Program-made: the position numbers and the translations under genes
Shown here: one piece after another, positions 29,717 to 39,200 of the stretch
Position numbering within the stretch: the first letter of the stretch is position 1
Layout: each line of letters opens with the position of its first letter
From: Deltaproteobacteria bacterium
GTDB taxonomy: Bacteria; Myxococcota_A; UBA9042; PHBI01
Assembly: GCA_011526585.1 (NCBI GenBank)
Contig: WYBB01000237.1
Location: forward strand, 1-42,190
Direction of reading: 5' to 3'
DNA length: 42,190 bases
Notes under the pieces: model-generated
Databases searched by the model: none
What the model was told of the DNA's origin: nothing
The model's input: the letters and a program-made list of their open reading frames with translations, nothing else

Positions 29717-31290
29717 GGCTCACCTCCGAGATTGCCGCACACGAGCGGCTCGCCGGTGCTGTCGATGTCGGCCAGCTCGCGCTCGATCTCCTCCACCGGC
29801 AGAAGCGGGTTGTCGCGCACCTCGATCGCCCCCGCGACCGCGCCCAGCTTGTTCCAGATGAGCCCGATCAGGTCGCGGTTGTCGCGCACGACCAGATCCC
29901 CCGACGCCTCTCCCCCCACCGAGAGCAGGCTCCCCAGCGAGAGCTTCTCGACCGAGCGCGTCCCGCTCAGGCGTAGCGACCCACCCACGGTGCGCAGCGC
30001 CTCGAAGCGCAGCTCGTCGAACTCGCTCGTGCCCTCGATCCCGTCGAGCACCAGGTCCCCGCCGACCTGCGCCAGCGCCGCGAGCCCGCTCGTCGCCATC
30101 GCCTGGTCCATCAAGCGCACCGCGCCGCCGACCGCCGCCAGCCGCGGCAGGCTCGCCTCCAGGCTCAGGTTGTCGGCCAGGACCAGGTCACCCCCGAGCC
30201 CACCCAGCCGGTCCAGGACCACCTTGACCGCCGCGCCGCCCTCGACCCGCAGGTCCCCGCCCAGCGTCTCCAGCGACACCGCCTCCACCCGCGCGAGCTC
30301 GGGGTTGCCCCGCGCGACCAGCGCCCCGTCGATCGCCTGGACCGCGACCAGCAGCACCTCGCGCACCGCCGCGCACGCCTCGACCCGCACGTCCCCGCCC
30401 ACGGCCCCGAGCGCGTCGAGCGCGATCACCTCGCTCGCCTCGCCCGACAGCGCCGCCAGCACCAGGTCGTCCCCGACCGCGCGCAGGCTCCCGAGCTCCA
30501 GCGTCGTCACCTCGGCGCCCTCGATGCGCAGGTCCCCGCGCACCTCGCGCAGCGCCGCGAGCCCGAGCCCGACACGACCGTCGTCGATCGTCACCTCACC
30601 GCCCACCGCGAGGCAGCGCGGCGCGTCGAGCACGAGCTCGCTCCCGCGCACGCCGAGATCGCCGCCGATCTCCGCGAGCCTCTCGAGCACCACCGCCACC
30701 AGCCCCGGCGTCGTGACGCCCTCGAGGCGCAGCGACCCGCCGATCCGCTCGAGCCCCGCGAGCGCCACCGCCGCCAGCCGGCCGTCCTCCAATCGCAGGT
30801 CACCGTTGATCGCCTTCACCGCCGGCAGCTCGAGCGCCCACTCGCCCGCCCGCGCCGTCACGTGCCCACCGACCTCCTCGAGCTTCGCCGCCGACAGGCG
30901 CGCCACGCCGCTCGTCCACATCAGCTCGACGTTGCCGCCGATGCGCGCCAGCTCGGGCATCACCACGTTCGCCGCGATCGGCCGCAGCTCCTGCCCGACG
31001 ACCCGCAGGTCGCCTTCGATCACCACCACGTCGTCCAGCCGCACCGGCCCGTCCGACGCGATCACCAGGTGGCCGCGCACCCGCTCGACGCCGTCGAGCT
31101 CGTCGCCGCGGCTGATCGTCGTCGTGCCCAGCGTCGCTCCGGCGTCGTCGACCTCGGCCTGCACCTCGCGCAATGGCGGCGGCGCGCTCTCGACCTCGCA
31201 GGCCCCGCCCGACACCCCGACGAGCACCCCCCACACCGCGAGCGTGCCCCGCGCGCCCACCGCGCGCCGCCTGTCCCCGCCCGCCGCCAT
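29707..31290 (-). CDS. Leucine-rich/L-domain-like lipoprotein
   Basis: 527 aa. N-terminal lipoprotein-like signal (GTLAVWGVLVGVSGGACE). From about residue 50 to 500 it consists of roughly 20 short repeats of about 22-24 residues with the pattern L-x-x-(V/I)-G-G-D-L-x-L-x-x-x-x-x-x-x-x-L-x-x-L, as in bacterial receptor-L-domain or beta-helix surface proteins (LRAVGDDLVLAALSGEASEV, LGGDLRVEGGAAVKVVLDRL, VGGSLRLSGTRSVEKLSLG). Ends at Cys-containing LVCGNLGGEPCP, which may close the helix with a disulphide. ATG 31290 overlaps the bcsC stop by one base (TGATG) and has GGAGG seven bases upstream; GTG 31293 is the alternative. Ligand unknown; binding of a glucan or peptidoglycan is conceivable. Confidence 0.85.
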   Translation of the reverse strand: MAAGGDRRRAVGARGTLAVWGVLVGVSGGACEVESAPPPLREVQAEVDDAGATLGTTTISRGDELDGVERVRGHLVIASDGPVRLDDVVVIEGDLRVVGQELRPIAANVVMPELARIGGNVELMWTSGVARLSAAKLEEVGGHVTARAGEWALELPAVKAINGDLRLEDGRLAAVALAGLERIGGSLRLEGVTTPGLVAVVLERLAEIGGDLGVRGSELVLDAPRCLAVGGEVTIDDGRVGLGLAALREVRGDLRIEGAEVTTLELGSLRAVGDDLVLAALSGEASEVIALDALGAVGGDVRVEACAAVREVLLVAVQAIDGALVARGNPELARVEAVSLETLGGDLRVEGGAAVKVVLDRLGGLGGDLVLADNLSLEASLPRLAAVGGAVRLMDQAMATSGLAALAQVGGDLVLDGIEGTSEFDELRFEALRTVGGSLRLSGTRSVEKLSLGSLLSVGGEASGDLVVRDNRDLIGLIWNKLGAVAGAIEVRDNPLLPVEEIERELADIDSTGEPLVCGNLGGEPCP

Positions 31291-34200
31291 CACCGCGCCT
31301 CCCCGAACGGAGTCGCGCGCTCGCCGGGCGCCGCCACCTTCTGTTGGAAGGTGTAGCCGAGCACGACGCCGCCCGTGTACTCCTGGAAGTCGTGGCCCGT
31401 GTGCACGCGCGCCAGCACGCCGAGCCGGAGCCCGGGCGCGACCTCGTAGCTCAGCTCGGCGTCGAGGTTGAACGCGAAGGAGAAGCCCTCCTGGCCGAGG
31501 TGATAGGCCTCGACCGGCGCGTCGTCGGCGTCGACCAGCTCGTCGCGGATCGCCTGGCGCTCCGGATCGGTCGGGAAGTACGACGCCGTGTCCTCGCGGA
31601 ACCATACGAGCCCGAGGCTCGCTTGCGCCGTGTAGGTCAGCGCGCCCTCGCGCTTGTTCAGCCGCAGCGGGAACCCCGCCGACATGAACGCCTGCGGGCT
31701 GAAGTAGCCGCCGTGGCCCAGCGTGAAGTGGCGCAGGTTCTGGTCGTAGAACATCAGCGTCAGGTCGAGGCCCGTCGAAAAGCTCATGCCGTCCCAGTCG
31801 TAGAGGCGCCACAAGAGGCCGGTGCCCCCCTCGATCGCCCAGTTGTCCGCGACCCGCTCGCCGATGAAGACCGCGCCGCCCCCGACCAGGTACCAGAGCA
31901 CGTCGCCCGCGCCGACGCCGAGGTCGAGCCGCCCGCCGTTCTTCGTGACGCCGCCCCAGACCGTCTCGGTCGCGATGTCCTCGGCGCCGCCCCACGACAG
32001 GATGCTGTCGGTCACTGCGCGCCGGTACCCCTCGAGCCGGAGCCCCACCGCGCCGAAGCTCTCGTTCCACACCAGCCCGCCGACCACCGTCTGCACCGGG
32101 AACCCGAGCGGCGTGCTGCCGACCTCGAAGCGCCACCCGCCGATCTCCTCCACGAGCGTGAGCTCGACCCCGGTGAGCCCCTGGCCGAAGCTGCCGGCCG
32201 CCTCGCCGAAGAGGTCGACGCCGGTCGTGCCGAAGCGCGACGCGCCGAGCTCCTCGTCCAGCGAGAGCGCGCCGCCGTCGAGCAAGACCGGGTTCGCGGT
32301 GAAGGTCAGGCGTCCCTGATAGCCGGTCGGGATCGAGAGCCAGGTCGGCACGTCGAGCGCCATCAGCTGGCTCGTGCCCGCGGTGCCGGGGCGCATGCGG
32401 ATGCGCACCGAGGTGCCGAGCCGGATGGCGTGCCTCGCTCGCAATATGTCGATCTCTCTTGCGATTTCAGCTCGCAACGTCAGGTCGTCGCGCGCGCCGT
32501 CAGCGCCGCCGAAGCGTCGCTCGGCCCCCGCCAGCAGGCGGTTGACCCGGCTCTCGCCGTCGAGCTCGGGCGCGCTCCGCCCCTCCTCGAGCGCCAGCGC
32601 CCGCTCGAACGCGTCCATCGCCTCGCCGTCCTCGCCGAGCAACACGTGCATGCGCCCGGCGACGAGGTGCATGCGCGGGTCGTCCTGGTCGAGCGTCAGC
32701 CCCTCGTCGGCGAGCCGCCGCGCGTCGCCCTCGCGCCCGAGCTCGACCGCGCTCTGGATCGCGCCCTGCCGCGCCTCGATGTCGCGCGGCTTCACCTGCA
32801 GCACGCGCGCGAAGAGCTCCGCCGCCTCGGCGTACTCCCCGGCCGAGAGGAAGAGCCGCCCGAGCGCCGTCATCAGCCGCGAGTCGTTCGGGTAGTCCTT
32901 GAGCGGCGGCTGCAGGAGGTTGAAGGCGCGCGCCAGGAAGCCCCCCTCGCGCGCCAGGTCCGCGCGCTTGACCGCGTAGGCGATCTTCAGGTCCGCGAGC
33001 CCCTTGCGCTCGGGCGGCGTGAGGTTCACCTCGCCCTCGAGCTCGCGCAGCACGCTCAGGAGGTCCGCCTCGCGGTCGGCCTTGTGCAGGATCCCCGCGA
33101 GCTGCAGCTTCAAGGTCGGCGTCTCCGCCTTGCTCGCCGTCAGCGCGTCGTACATCACCGCCAGCGCCTGCTCGTGCCGTCCCATGTCCGCCCAGGCGTT
33201 GGCGACGAGCCCCATCAGGTCCGGCTCGTCACGCGTCTGGCGCTGCAGCTCGGTCAGCCGTGCCTGCGCCGAGATCGCCTTGCCGCGCGCCGCGAGCTTG
33301 AGCGCATGCGACACGTCCGCCTGCACACGCAGCCGCCGCTTGAGCTTCTTCGTGCCCGGGTCGAGCTCGCCGTCCTTGATGCGCTCGAGCGCCACCAGCC
33401 CCTCGTCGAAGCGCTCCTCTCCCGCCAGCACCCACGCGTTGGCGACCGCGACCTCCTTGTCCGGCGCCGGCGCGCCGGTCTCGGGTGCGCGCGCCTTGGT
33501 GAGGCGCTCGAGCTCGCCCACCGCGCGCCGCGCTTCGCTCGTCTTGCCGAGATCGAGGTAGGTGTAGACCTGCTCGAGCAACACGTTCCGGCTCGTCGGA
33601 TCGGTCGCGTGCGCCGCGTCGAGTAGCGCCTCGGCTTCGCTCAGGAGCCCGATCTTGCGCTTGTCGACCGCGTCGCGCCGCAGCACCTCCGCGCGGATCC
33701 ACCCCTCCTTGTGGGCCGCTTCCGCGTCGAGCGCGGCCAGCATCGCGTTGGTCGCGATCGCCTTTTCCAGATCGCCGCTCCGCAGGTAGAGCTCGACCAG
33801 CGCCTTCATCGCCGGCGCGTGCGCGGGGTCCTTCTCGACCATCGTCTCGAGCAGCGCCTGCGCCTCGGCGTAGCGCTCGCCGTCGAGCAGCACGTTGGCG
33901 AGCACCAGCTCCGCGTGCGCCGCGTCCTTGGGCGACCTCTCGATCGCCTGCTCCAACCCGGCGCGCGCCTCCTCGAGCTTGCCCTCGGCCCGGTCGCGCT
34001 CGGCCTTCTTCACCAGCGACCAGAACTCGGCCGCCCTGAGCGGCCCCTCCCACAGCTCGCGCCGCTTGGGCGCCACGCCCTTGACCTTGCCGAAGACCTC
34101 GCGCGCCTCGTCGAAGCTCTCCTTCGCCAGGAGCGCGTTGCCGAGCCCGGCCAGCGCGTCGACGTCGCGCGGGTTGGCCTTGACCGCCTTCCTGAAGATC

Positions 34201-35111
34201 ACCTCGGCGGCCCCCGGATCCGAGTCCAGCGCCTCGTACCCCGTGCGCAGCCGCTCGCGCTCCGCCTCGGCGGCGTGCCTCGCCACCACCCCGGCACGCA
34301 GCTCGGCCAGGCGCGCCTTGACCTCCTGATCGTCCGGATGCCGCGCGAGATAGCGCTCGAAGCGCGGCATGTCCGCCGGCGCCGCCACCATCCACAAGAG
34401 CGCCTGCCGCCACGGCCCCTTGACGCCGCTGTCGTCCTTGAGCGCGATCGCCTCGAGCCGGTCGAGCCCCTCGCGCCGCGTGCTCTCCACGTAGGTCAGG
34501 TGCCGCGCGTACGCGAGCTCGTAGCGGAGCTCGCCGGGGTTGTCGCCGATGAGCCGCGAGATCCCCTGCCGCGCCTCCTCCCAGCCGCCCGCCGTGCCGC
34601 CGAGCGTCTGATAGTACTCGAGCCCGACCACGCCCGATGGCGCCTGGTTGCCGAAGAGCTTGCGATAACGCGCGAGCCCGTCGGCGATGCGCCCGGCCTT
34701 GACCAGCGCGCGCGCCTCCGACAGGAGGTCGTCGTACTGCGAGCCGAGGCCCAGCGCCTGCTCCAGCGCCGCGATGCGCGCGTGGCCCGGGTGGGCCTTC
34801 TTCAAGCGCTCGAAGTAGCGCTTGGCCTCCTCGGCCCGCCCCGCGCGCGCCTCGAAGAGCGCCAGCTCGGCGAGAGCCTCGGCATGATTCGGCATGGACT
34901 TCAATACCTTACGCCACGCCTCCGCCGCCTTGTCCGGTCGCCCGCGCGCCTGCCAGTAGCGCACGTTCTCCATCAGCTGCTCGAACGCCTCGCTCGGCTC
35001 GGCCGCCCGCGCCGTGCCCCCCGCGCCGTCGTTCCACGGGCCCGCGCCCCCACCGACGAGCGCGCCCGCCAGCACGGCCGCCATCACGAAGATCGATCTC
35101 ATCGCGCGCAT
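31290..35111 (-). CDS. bcsC: Cellulose synthase subunit BcsC (TPR plus outer-membrane barrel)
   Basis: 1273 aa, the usual BcsC length. Signal peptide (MRAMRSIFVMAAVLAGALVGG...ARAAE), then about 18 TPR helices (YFERLKKAHPGHARIAALEQ, LLAGILHKADREADLLSVL, and others) to about residue 870, then the BcsC C-terminal beta-barrel (from TGYQGRLTFTANPVLLDGG, including VTDSILSWGGAEDI and FTLGHGGYFSPQAF). BcsC threads the new glucan chain through periplasm and outer membrane. Start ATG 35111 has GAGG eight bases upstream; ATG 35102 forms an ATGA overlap with bcsZ and is the alternative. An AT-rich codon patch (32440-32478, REIDILR) lies exactly at the TPR/barrel junction. Confidence 0.93.
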   Translation of the reverse strand: MRAMRSIFVMAAVLAGALVGGGAGPWNDGAGGTARAAEPSEAFEQLMENVRYWQARGRPDKAAEAWRKVLKSMPNHAEALAELALFEARAGRAEEAKRYFERLKKAHPGHARIAALEQALGLGSQYDDLLSEARALVKAGRIADGLARYRKLFGNQAPSGVVGLEYYQTLGGTAGGWEEARQGISRLIGDNPGELRYELAYARHLTYVESTRREGLDRLEAIALKDDSGVKGPWRQALLWMVAAPADMPRFERYLARHPDDQEVKARLAELRAGVVARHAAEAERERLRTGYEALDSDPGAAEVIFRKAVKANPRDVDALAGLGNALLAKESFDEAREVFGKVKGVAPKRRELWEGPLRAAEFWSLVKKAERDRAEGKLEEARAGLEQAIERSPKDAAHAELVLANVLLDGERYAEAQALLETMVEKDPAHAPAMKALVELYLRSGDLEKAIATNAMLAALDAEAAHKEGWIRAEVLRRDAVDKRKIGLLSEAEALLDAAHATDPTSRNVLLEQVYTYLDLGKTSEARRAVGELERLTKARAPETGAPAPDKEVAVANAWVLAGEERFDEGLVALERIKDGELDPGTKKLKRRLRVQADVSHALKLAARGKAISAQARLTELQRQTRDEPDLMGLVANAWADMGRHEQALAVMYDALTASKAETPTLKLQLAGILHKADREADLLSVLRELEGEVNLTPPERKGLADLKIAYAVKRADLAREGGFLARAFNLLQPPLKDYPNDSRLMTALGRLFLSAGEYAEAAELFARVLQVKPRDIEARQGAIQSAVELGREGDARRLADEGLTLDQDDPRMHLVAGRMHVLLGEDGEAMDAFERALALEEGRSAPELDGESRVNRLLAGAERRFGGADGARDDLTLRAEIAREIDILRARHAIRLGTSVRIRMRPGTAGTSQLMALDVPTWLSIPTGYQGRLTFTANPVLLDGGALSLDEELGASRFGTTGVDLFGEAAGSFGQGLTGVELTLVEEIGGWRFEVGSTPLGFPVQTVVGGLVWNESFGAVGLRLEGYRRAVTDSILSWGGAEDIATETVWGGVTKNGGRLDLGVGAGDVLWYLVGGGAVFIGERVADNWAIEGGTGLLWRLYDWDGMSFSTGLDLTLMFYDQNLRHFTLGHGGYFSPQAFMSAGFPLRLNKREGALTYTAQASLGLVWFREDTASYFPTDPERQAIRDELVDADDAPVEAYHLGQEGFSFAFNLDAELSYEVAPGLRLGVLARVHTGHDFQEYTGGVVLGYTFQQKVAAPGERATPFGEAR

Positions 35112-36280
35112 GGCGCCCGCCTCTGCCCGAGCTCGAGCCCGCCGTCCGCGCGGAAGCGGTAGCGCCCCTCGGAGTACCCCTGCGCGAACAGGAGCAGGTT
35201 GTGATCATAGTAGAACGCCGGCTCGCCGAAGAGCCCGTCCGCCTTGCGCTCGGCCGCGACCCGCTCCTCGAGCGCCGCCGCCAGCGCCTCGTCCCCGAGG
35301 GCCGCCGCGACCACCGCGCCGACGGCCTGGAAGCCGACCGGCCCCGCCGACAGCGCCGCGTTCTTCGTCGCGTCGAAGGCGTCGACCTGCTCGGGCACCC
35401 AGCCCTCCTGGCGCGCGACCTCGACGAGGCGCGTGCCCCGCGCGAGGAGTCGCCCGCGCATCGGGTCTTCCTTGGCCATCAAGGCCGGCCACAGGTACGC
35501 GCGGATCGCGTCGTAGCTGCCGCGCCCGCCGCGCTCGGGGTCACTGACGAAGCGCCCGGCGACCGCGCTCCACGCCGCCCAGTCGGGATAGAAGCGCTCC
35601 GGCGTCACCTCCTCCGCCAGCCGCACCGCGCTCACCACCATCGCTGCCCACGGTCCGTCCGGATCGACGCGCGCCGCCCAGCGCAAGAGCGGCACCGGCT
35701 GGTAGCTCGGGTTGACCCGCCAGAACCCCGGCCGCGTGTCGAACCCGTACGGCCCCGGCATGAGCATCGGCCCGAGGCCCGGCAGCTGGGCGACCTCCTC
35801 GGCGGCGATGCGCCCGAGGAGCTTGCCGCCGACTTCGGCGAAGCGCACCTCGTCGAAGACGACCGCCGCATGCACGAGCGCGTAGGCCATGATGAGATCG
35901 GCGTCGCTGGCGGCGTTCGGATCGAGCACGCGCCCCGGCTGGCCATCGCGCTCACCCCACTGCCACGCCGGCAGCCTCTGCCCGAGCTCACCCTTGGCCA
36001 GGTGCGCGTCGGCCCAGGCGAGGATCGCCCTGAACGCCGACTCATCGCGCGCGACCAGCGCGTGGAAGAGACCATAGGCCTGCCCCTCCGAGGTGGAGTG
36101 GCGCGCGTGGAAGTCGACGACGCGCCCGTCGCTCTGCACGAAGCGCTTCTTGTAGGCCATCCACAGCGGCCACTCGGCGGAACACTCCACCTGCGCCTCC
36201 CCCGCGGGTCGCGTCGCCTCGCCCGGCGCGCTGCCCGCGCACCCCGCCACGGCGAGCATCAGCACCGAGGCCAGCGCCAT
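35099..36280 (-). CDS. bcsZ: Endo-1,4-beta-glucanase BcsZ (GH8), lipoprotein form
   Basis: 393 aa. The sequence begins MALASVLMLAVAGC, a clean lipobox, so this enzyme is lipid-anchored; the E. coli enzyme is a soluble periplasmic protein. GH8 features: WPLWMAYKKRFVQSDGRVVD, STSEGQAYGLFHAL (acid Glu near 63), PNAASDADLIMAYALVHAAV (Asp near 126), PVPLLRWAARVD, and RGSYDAIRAYLWPAL (Asp near 256), spaced as in E. coli BcsZ. It trims or removes aberrant cellulose chains during synthesis. Start ATG 36280 shares the last base of the bcsAB stop (TGATG) and has GGAGG five bases upstream. Confidence 0.92.
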   Translation of the reverse strand: MALASVLMLAVAGCAGSAPGEATRPAGEAQVECSAEWPLWMAYKKRFVQSDGRVVDFHARHSTSEGQAYGLFHALVARDESAFRAILAWADAHLAKGELGQRLPAWQWGERDGQPGRVLDPNAASDADLIMAYALVHAAVVFDEVRFAEVGGKLLGRIAAEEVAQLPGLGPMLMPGPYGFDTRPGFWRVNPSYQPVPLLRWAARVDPDGPWAAMVVSAVRLAEEVTPERFYPDWAAWSAVAGRFVSDPERGGRGSYDAIRAYLWPALMAKEDPMRGRLLARGTRLVEVARQEGWVPEQVDAFDATKNAALSAGPVGFQAVGAVVAAALGDEALAAALEERVAAERKADGLFGEPAFYYDHNLLLFAQGYSEGRYRFRADGGLELGQRRAPCAR

Positions 36281-39200
36281 CACGACCTCCCCTCGAGCGC
36301 CAGGCGTCGATAGGCGACGTTGCGCAGCCGCCGCTGCATCACCCAGGCGAAGCCCATCGCCGTCATGAGCAGCACCGGCATCAGGATGATCCAGTGTCCG
36401 GCGATGAACCACAGGAAGCGCGTCCACGGCGGCAGGTGCCCGGTCGCGTAGCTCGAGAGCACGCGGAAGACCGCGCGCCGCTCACCGGAGAGGACCAGCG
36501 CGTCGGCGCGCTTCTGGATCGCCTCGGCGAAGCCCTTGAGCTCGGGCAGGGACGGCAGGCCGGCGGCGCTGTCGGCGCTGACCACCACCACGCTGCGCCC
36601 GGCGCTCCACGGCGACTCGATCCCGACGGCGTAGGCGCGCTCCTCGCCGGGCCTCAGCGCGCGCCCGAGGCGCTCGATGTCCTCGGCCAGCGGCGCACCC
36701 TGGAGGAAGGCCAGCGCCTTGTCGGTCCACGACACCGACGGCAGCTGGATCTGCCCCGGCCCGCTCGCGGTGAGGCCGCGGATCGGCATGCGATCCTCCC
36801 AGGCCGCGAGCCCCCCGAGCCGCCCCAGCGCGCCGATCACCAGCACGTCCTCGTCGCGCCGCGCCTCGTCCTGGGCGAGCTCGTCCGGCGTCTGCGTGAG
36901 CACCACCTCGAGCCCGGTCGGCGGGTGGCCGGTGATCGCGGTCGTGTGCGCGACGAACGAGAGCAGCGTCGCGACCTCGCCTGGCAGCGGCTTGCTCGGC
37001 AGGACGGCGATCGTCTCCGAGAGATCGGCCATACGCGTGAAGGGGAAGCCGTCGTCGACGAAGGCCTCGAGGTCGGGCATCGGCCGGTAGCTGTGGTGGC
37101 CTTCGAGGTGCAGCGTCGAATCGGCGAGCACCTCGACCTCGACCCGATCGGCCTCGGGGTCCGGGCAGCTCCCGGGCGGCGGCACGACGTGCACGGTCAG
37201 GTGGTTGAAGCCGCGCAGCTCGGTCACCGGCAGGCGCAGCGTCTTGTCCTGCGCCTGGGCGGCATCGGGGTCGCGCTCGAGCTCGAGCCGCCCGAGGAAG
37301 TGCCCGTTGATGTCGAGCACCAGGCTCGGCGCGGGCACCCCCGGCGGCACGGCCGAGCGCCATCGCAGATCGAGCTCGACGTAGGCGGCGGGCCAGGTGA
37401 AGAGATCGGGCGGGATGCGGAACTCGAAGGCGATGGTGCCGCCGAGCGCGCCCGAGAAGACGCGCTCCTCGGGATCGTTGACGTGGCCGAGCGACAGCGG
37501 CACGCCGGTCGGGAACCAGCGCGGCGCGTCATAGGGCGCGCGCGGTCCGAGCTCCGGCGCGAAGTCGAAGCGCACCGTCGCCGCCTGCCCGCGCGTCGCC
37601 TCGAAGTCGAGCAGCACGCGGCGCGCCGCGAGCTCGAGCTCGTCGAGATCGCGCCCGGCGATCACCCAGAGCTTGGCGTGGCGCGCGCCGGTCTTCGGGT
37701 TGTTGCGCATCGCCACCATCGGCCCGGTGATCGGGCCGAGGTCCGGCACCAGCGCCGCCGACTCGGGCAGCATCAGCACGACCGCGTGCCCCTCGGGCAG
37801 CTCGCCGAAGGAGGTCGGGAAGCGGAAGCGTGCGCCGCCGCGGACCCCGAAGTAGGCCGCGACGTAGCTCGCGATCTTCACGAGGCGTGGGCCCGCCGCG
37901 GCCGCGTCGTGAGCGCCTGCGCCGCGCTCGGGCGCGCGCGGCAGCACGATGGCGATCGGCGTGACGGAGTCCGCGTGCGGATCGAAGAAGGGCACCGGCA
38001 GGAGGTCGAGCTGGTCGGGCAGGGGCAGCGGCGCACTCACGGCGTCGAGCCGACCGCCGCGGATGAGCTGCCAGGTGCCGACGTCGACCAGCACGCGGCA
38101 GGAGGCGTCGGCGCTCAGCGCGAGCTCGAAGGAGAGCGCGTTCTTCTCGCTCATGAGCTGCGGCGGGACCTCGAGCTCGAGCACCGCGGGCCGGGGCAGC
38201 GGGTCGCCCGCCTCGGTCGCGAGCGGCAGCACGCCGAGCGTCTCGTCGTTGATCGCGATGCGCATCGCGGTCACCCCGTCGGGGATCGCGCTGGTCTGAT
38301 CGAGCTCGAGCACGAGGCGCGCGCGCGTGAAGACCTCGTCCCCGCGGGCATGGAACGGCAGGCGCACCGAGGTGCGGCGGTTGTAGTTGCGGACCGCCTT
38401 GTCGAGACCGAGGTGCGCGAGCGACCAGGTCGTCGTCGGCGTCATCGCGTCGCCGCGCTGCAGGGCCGGATCGGGCGCCGGCTCGTCGGTCGTGGGCGTG
38501 CCTTCGGGCGCCGGTCCTGGCTCGCCGTCGGCTCCCTCCCCGTTGTCGCCCGGTGCGCCCTCGACGGGCTCGAGCTCGAGCGGTGGGCCGCCGGTCCAGC
38601 CGTCGGGCGCCGGCTGCGCGCGCCCCTCGGAGGCGGCGAGCGCCGCCGTGAGCCCGAGCCCGAGGAGCAGGAGGAGCCCGGCGCTCTTGCCGCGCGCCGA
38701 TGGCGCGAACACGAGCGGCAGGCGGAAGGCGCCGCGCAGGCCGTGATAGAAGACCGTGAGCAGCGCGACCAGCGGGTGGTCGTGGCGGCGGCCACGCGAC
38801 CAGTCGGTCCACGCCGTCGGGCGGGAGAAGGTCGCGCGCACGAGGCTCTCCTCGGCCTCGATCGACATCTCGGTGAACGCGAGGCGCAGCACGCGCCCGT
38901 GCTTTTGCACGACGCGGGCCTGGGCAGGCACGTCGTCGTTGCCGAGCGTGATGGTGACGTCGAGCAGATCGTCCTTGGAGACCGGCAGCTCGTCGGGGGC
39001 CTTGACGGCGATGCCGCTCGTCGACATGTCGATGGTCTCGCAGGCGATGACGTGCTGGCTCGGCAGGCGCACGGTCGCAGGCAGCGCGGCGATGACGCGC
39101 GGGAAGACGCGGCGCTGGCGGCGCTCCCAGGCGACGGCGACGGTCGCGCTCAGGAAGAGGAAGGCGTAGCCGCTCCAGGCGAGGTTGATGAGGATCGAGC

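Noticed and set aside
27368..31471. 1367-codon plus-strand open frame opposite the cadherin and L-domain genes
   Set aside because: Arg/Ala/Asp-rich with no domain; antisense shadow.
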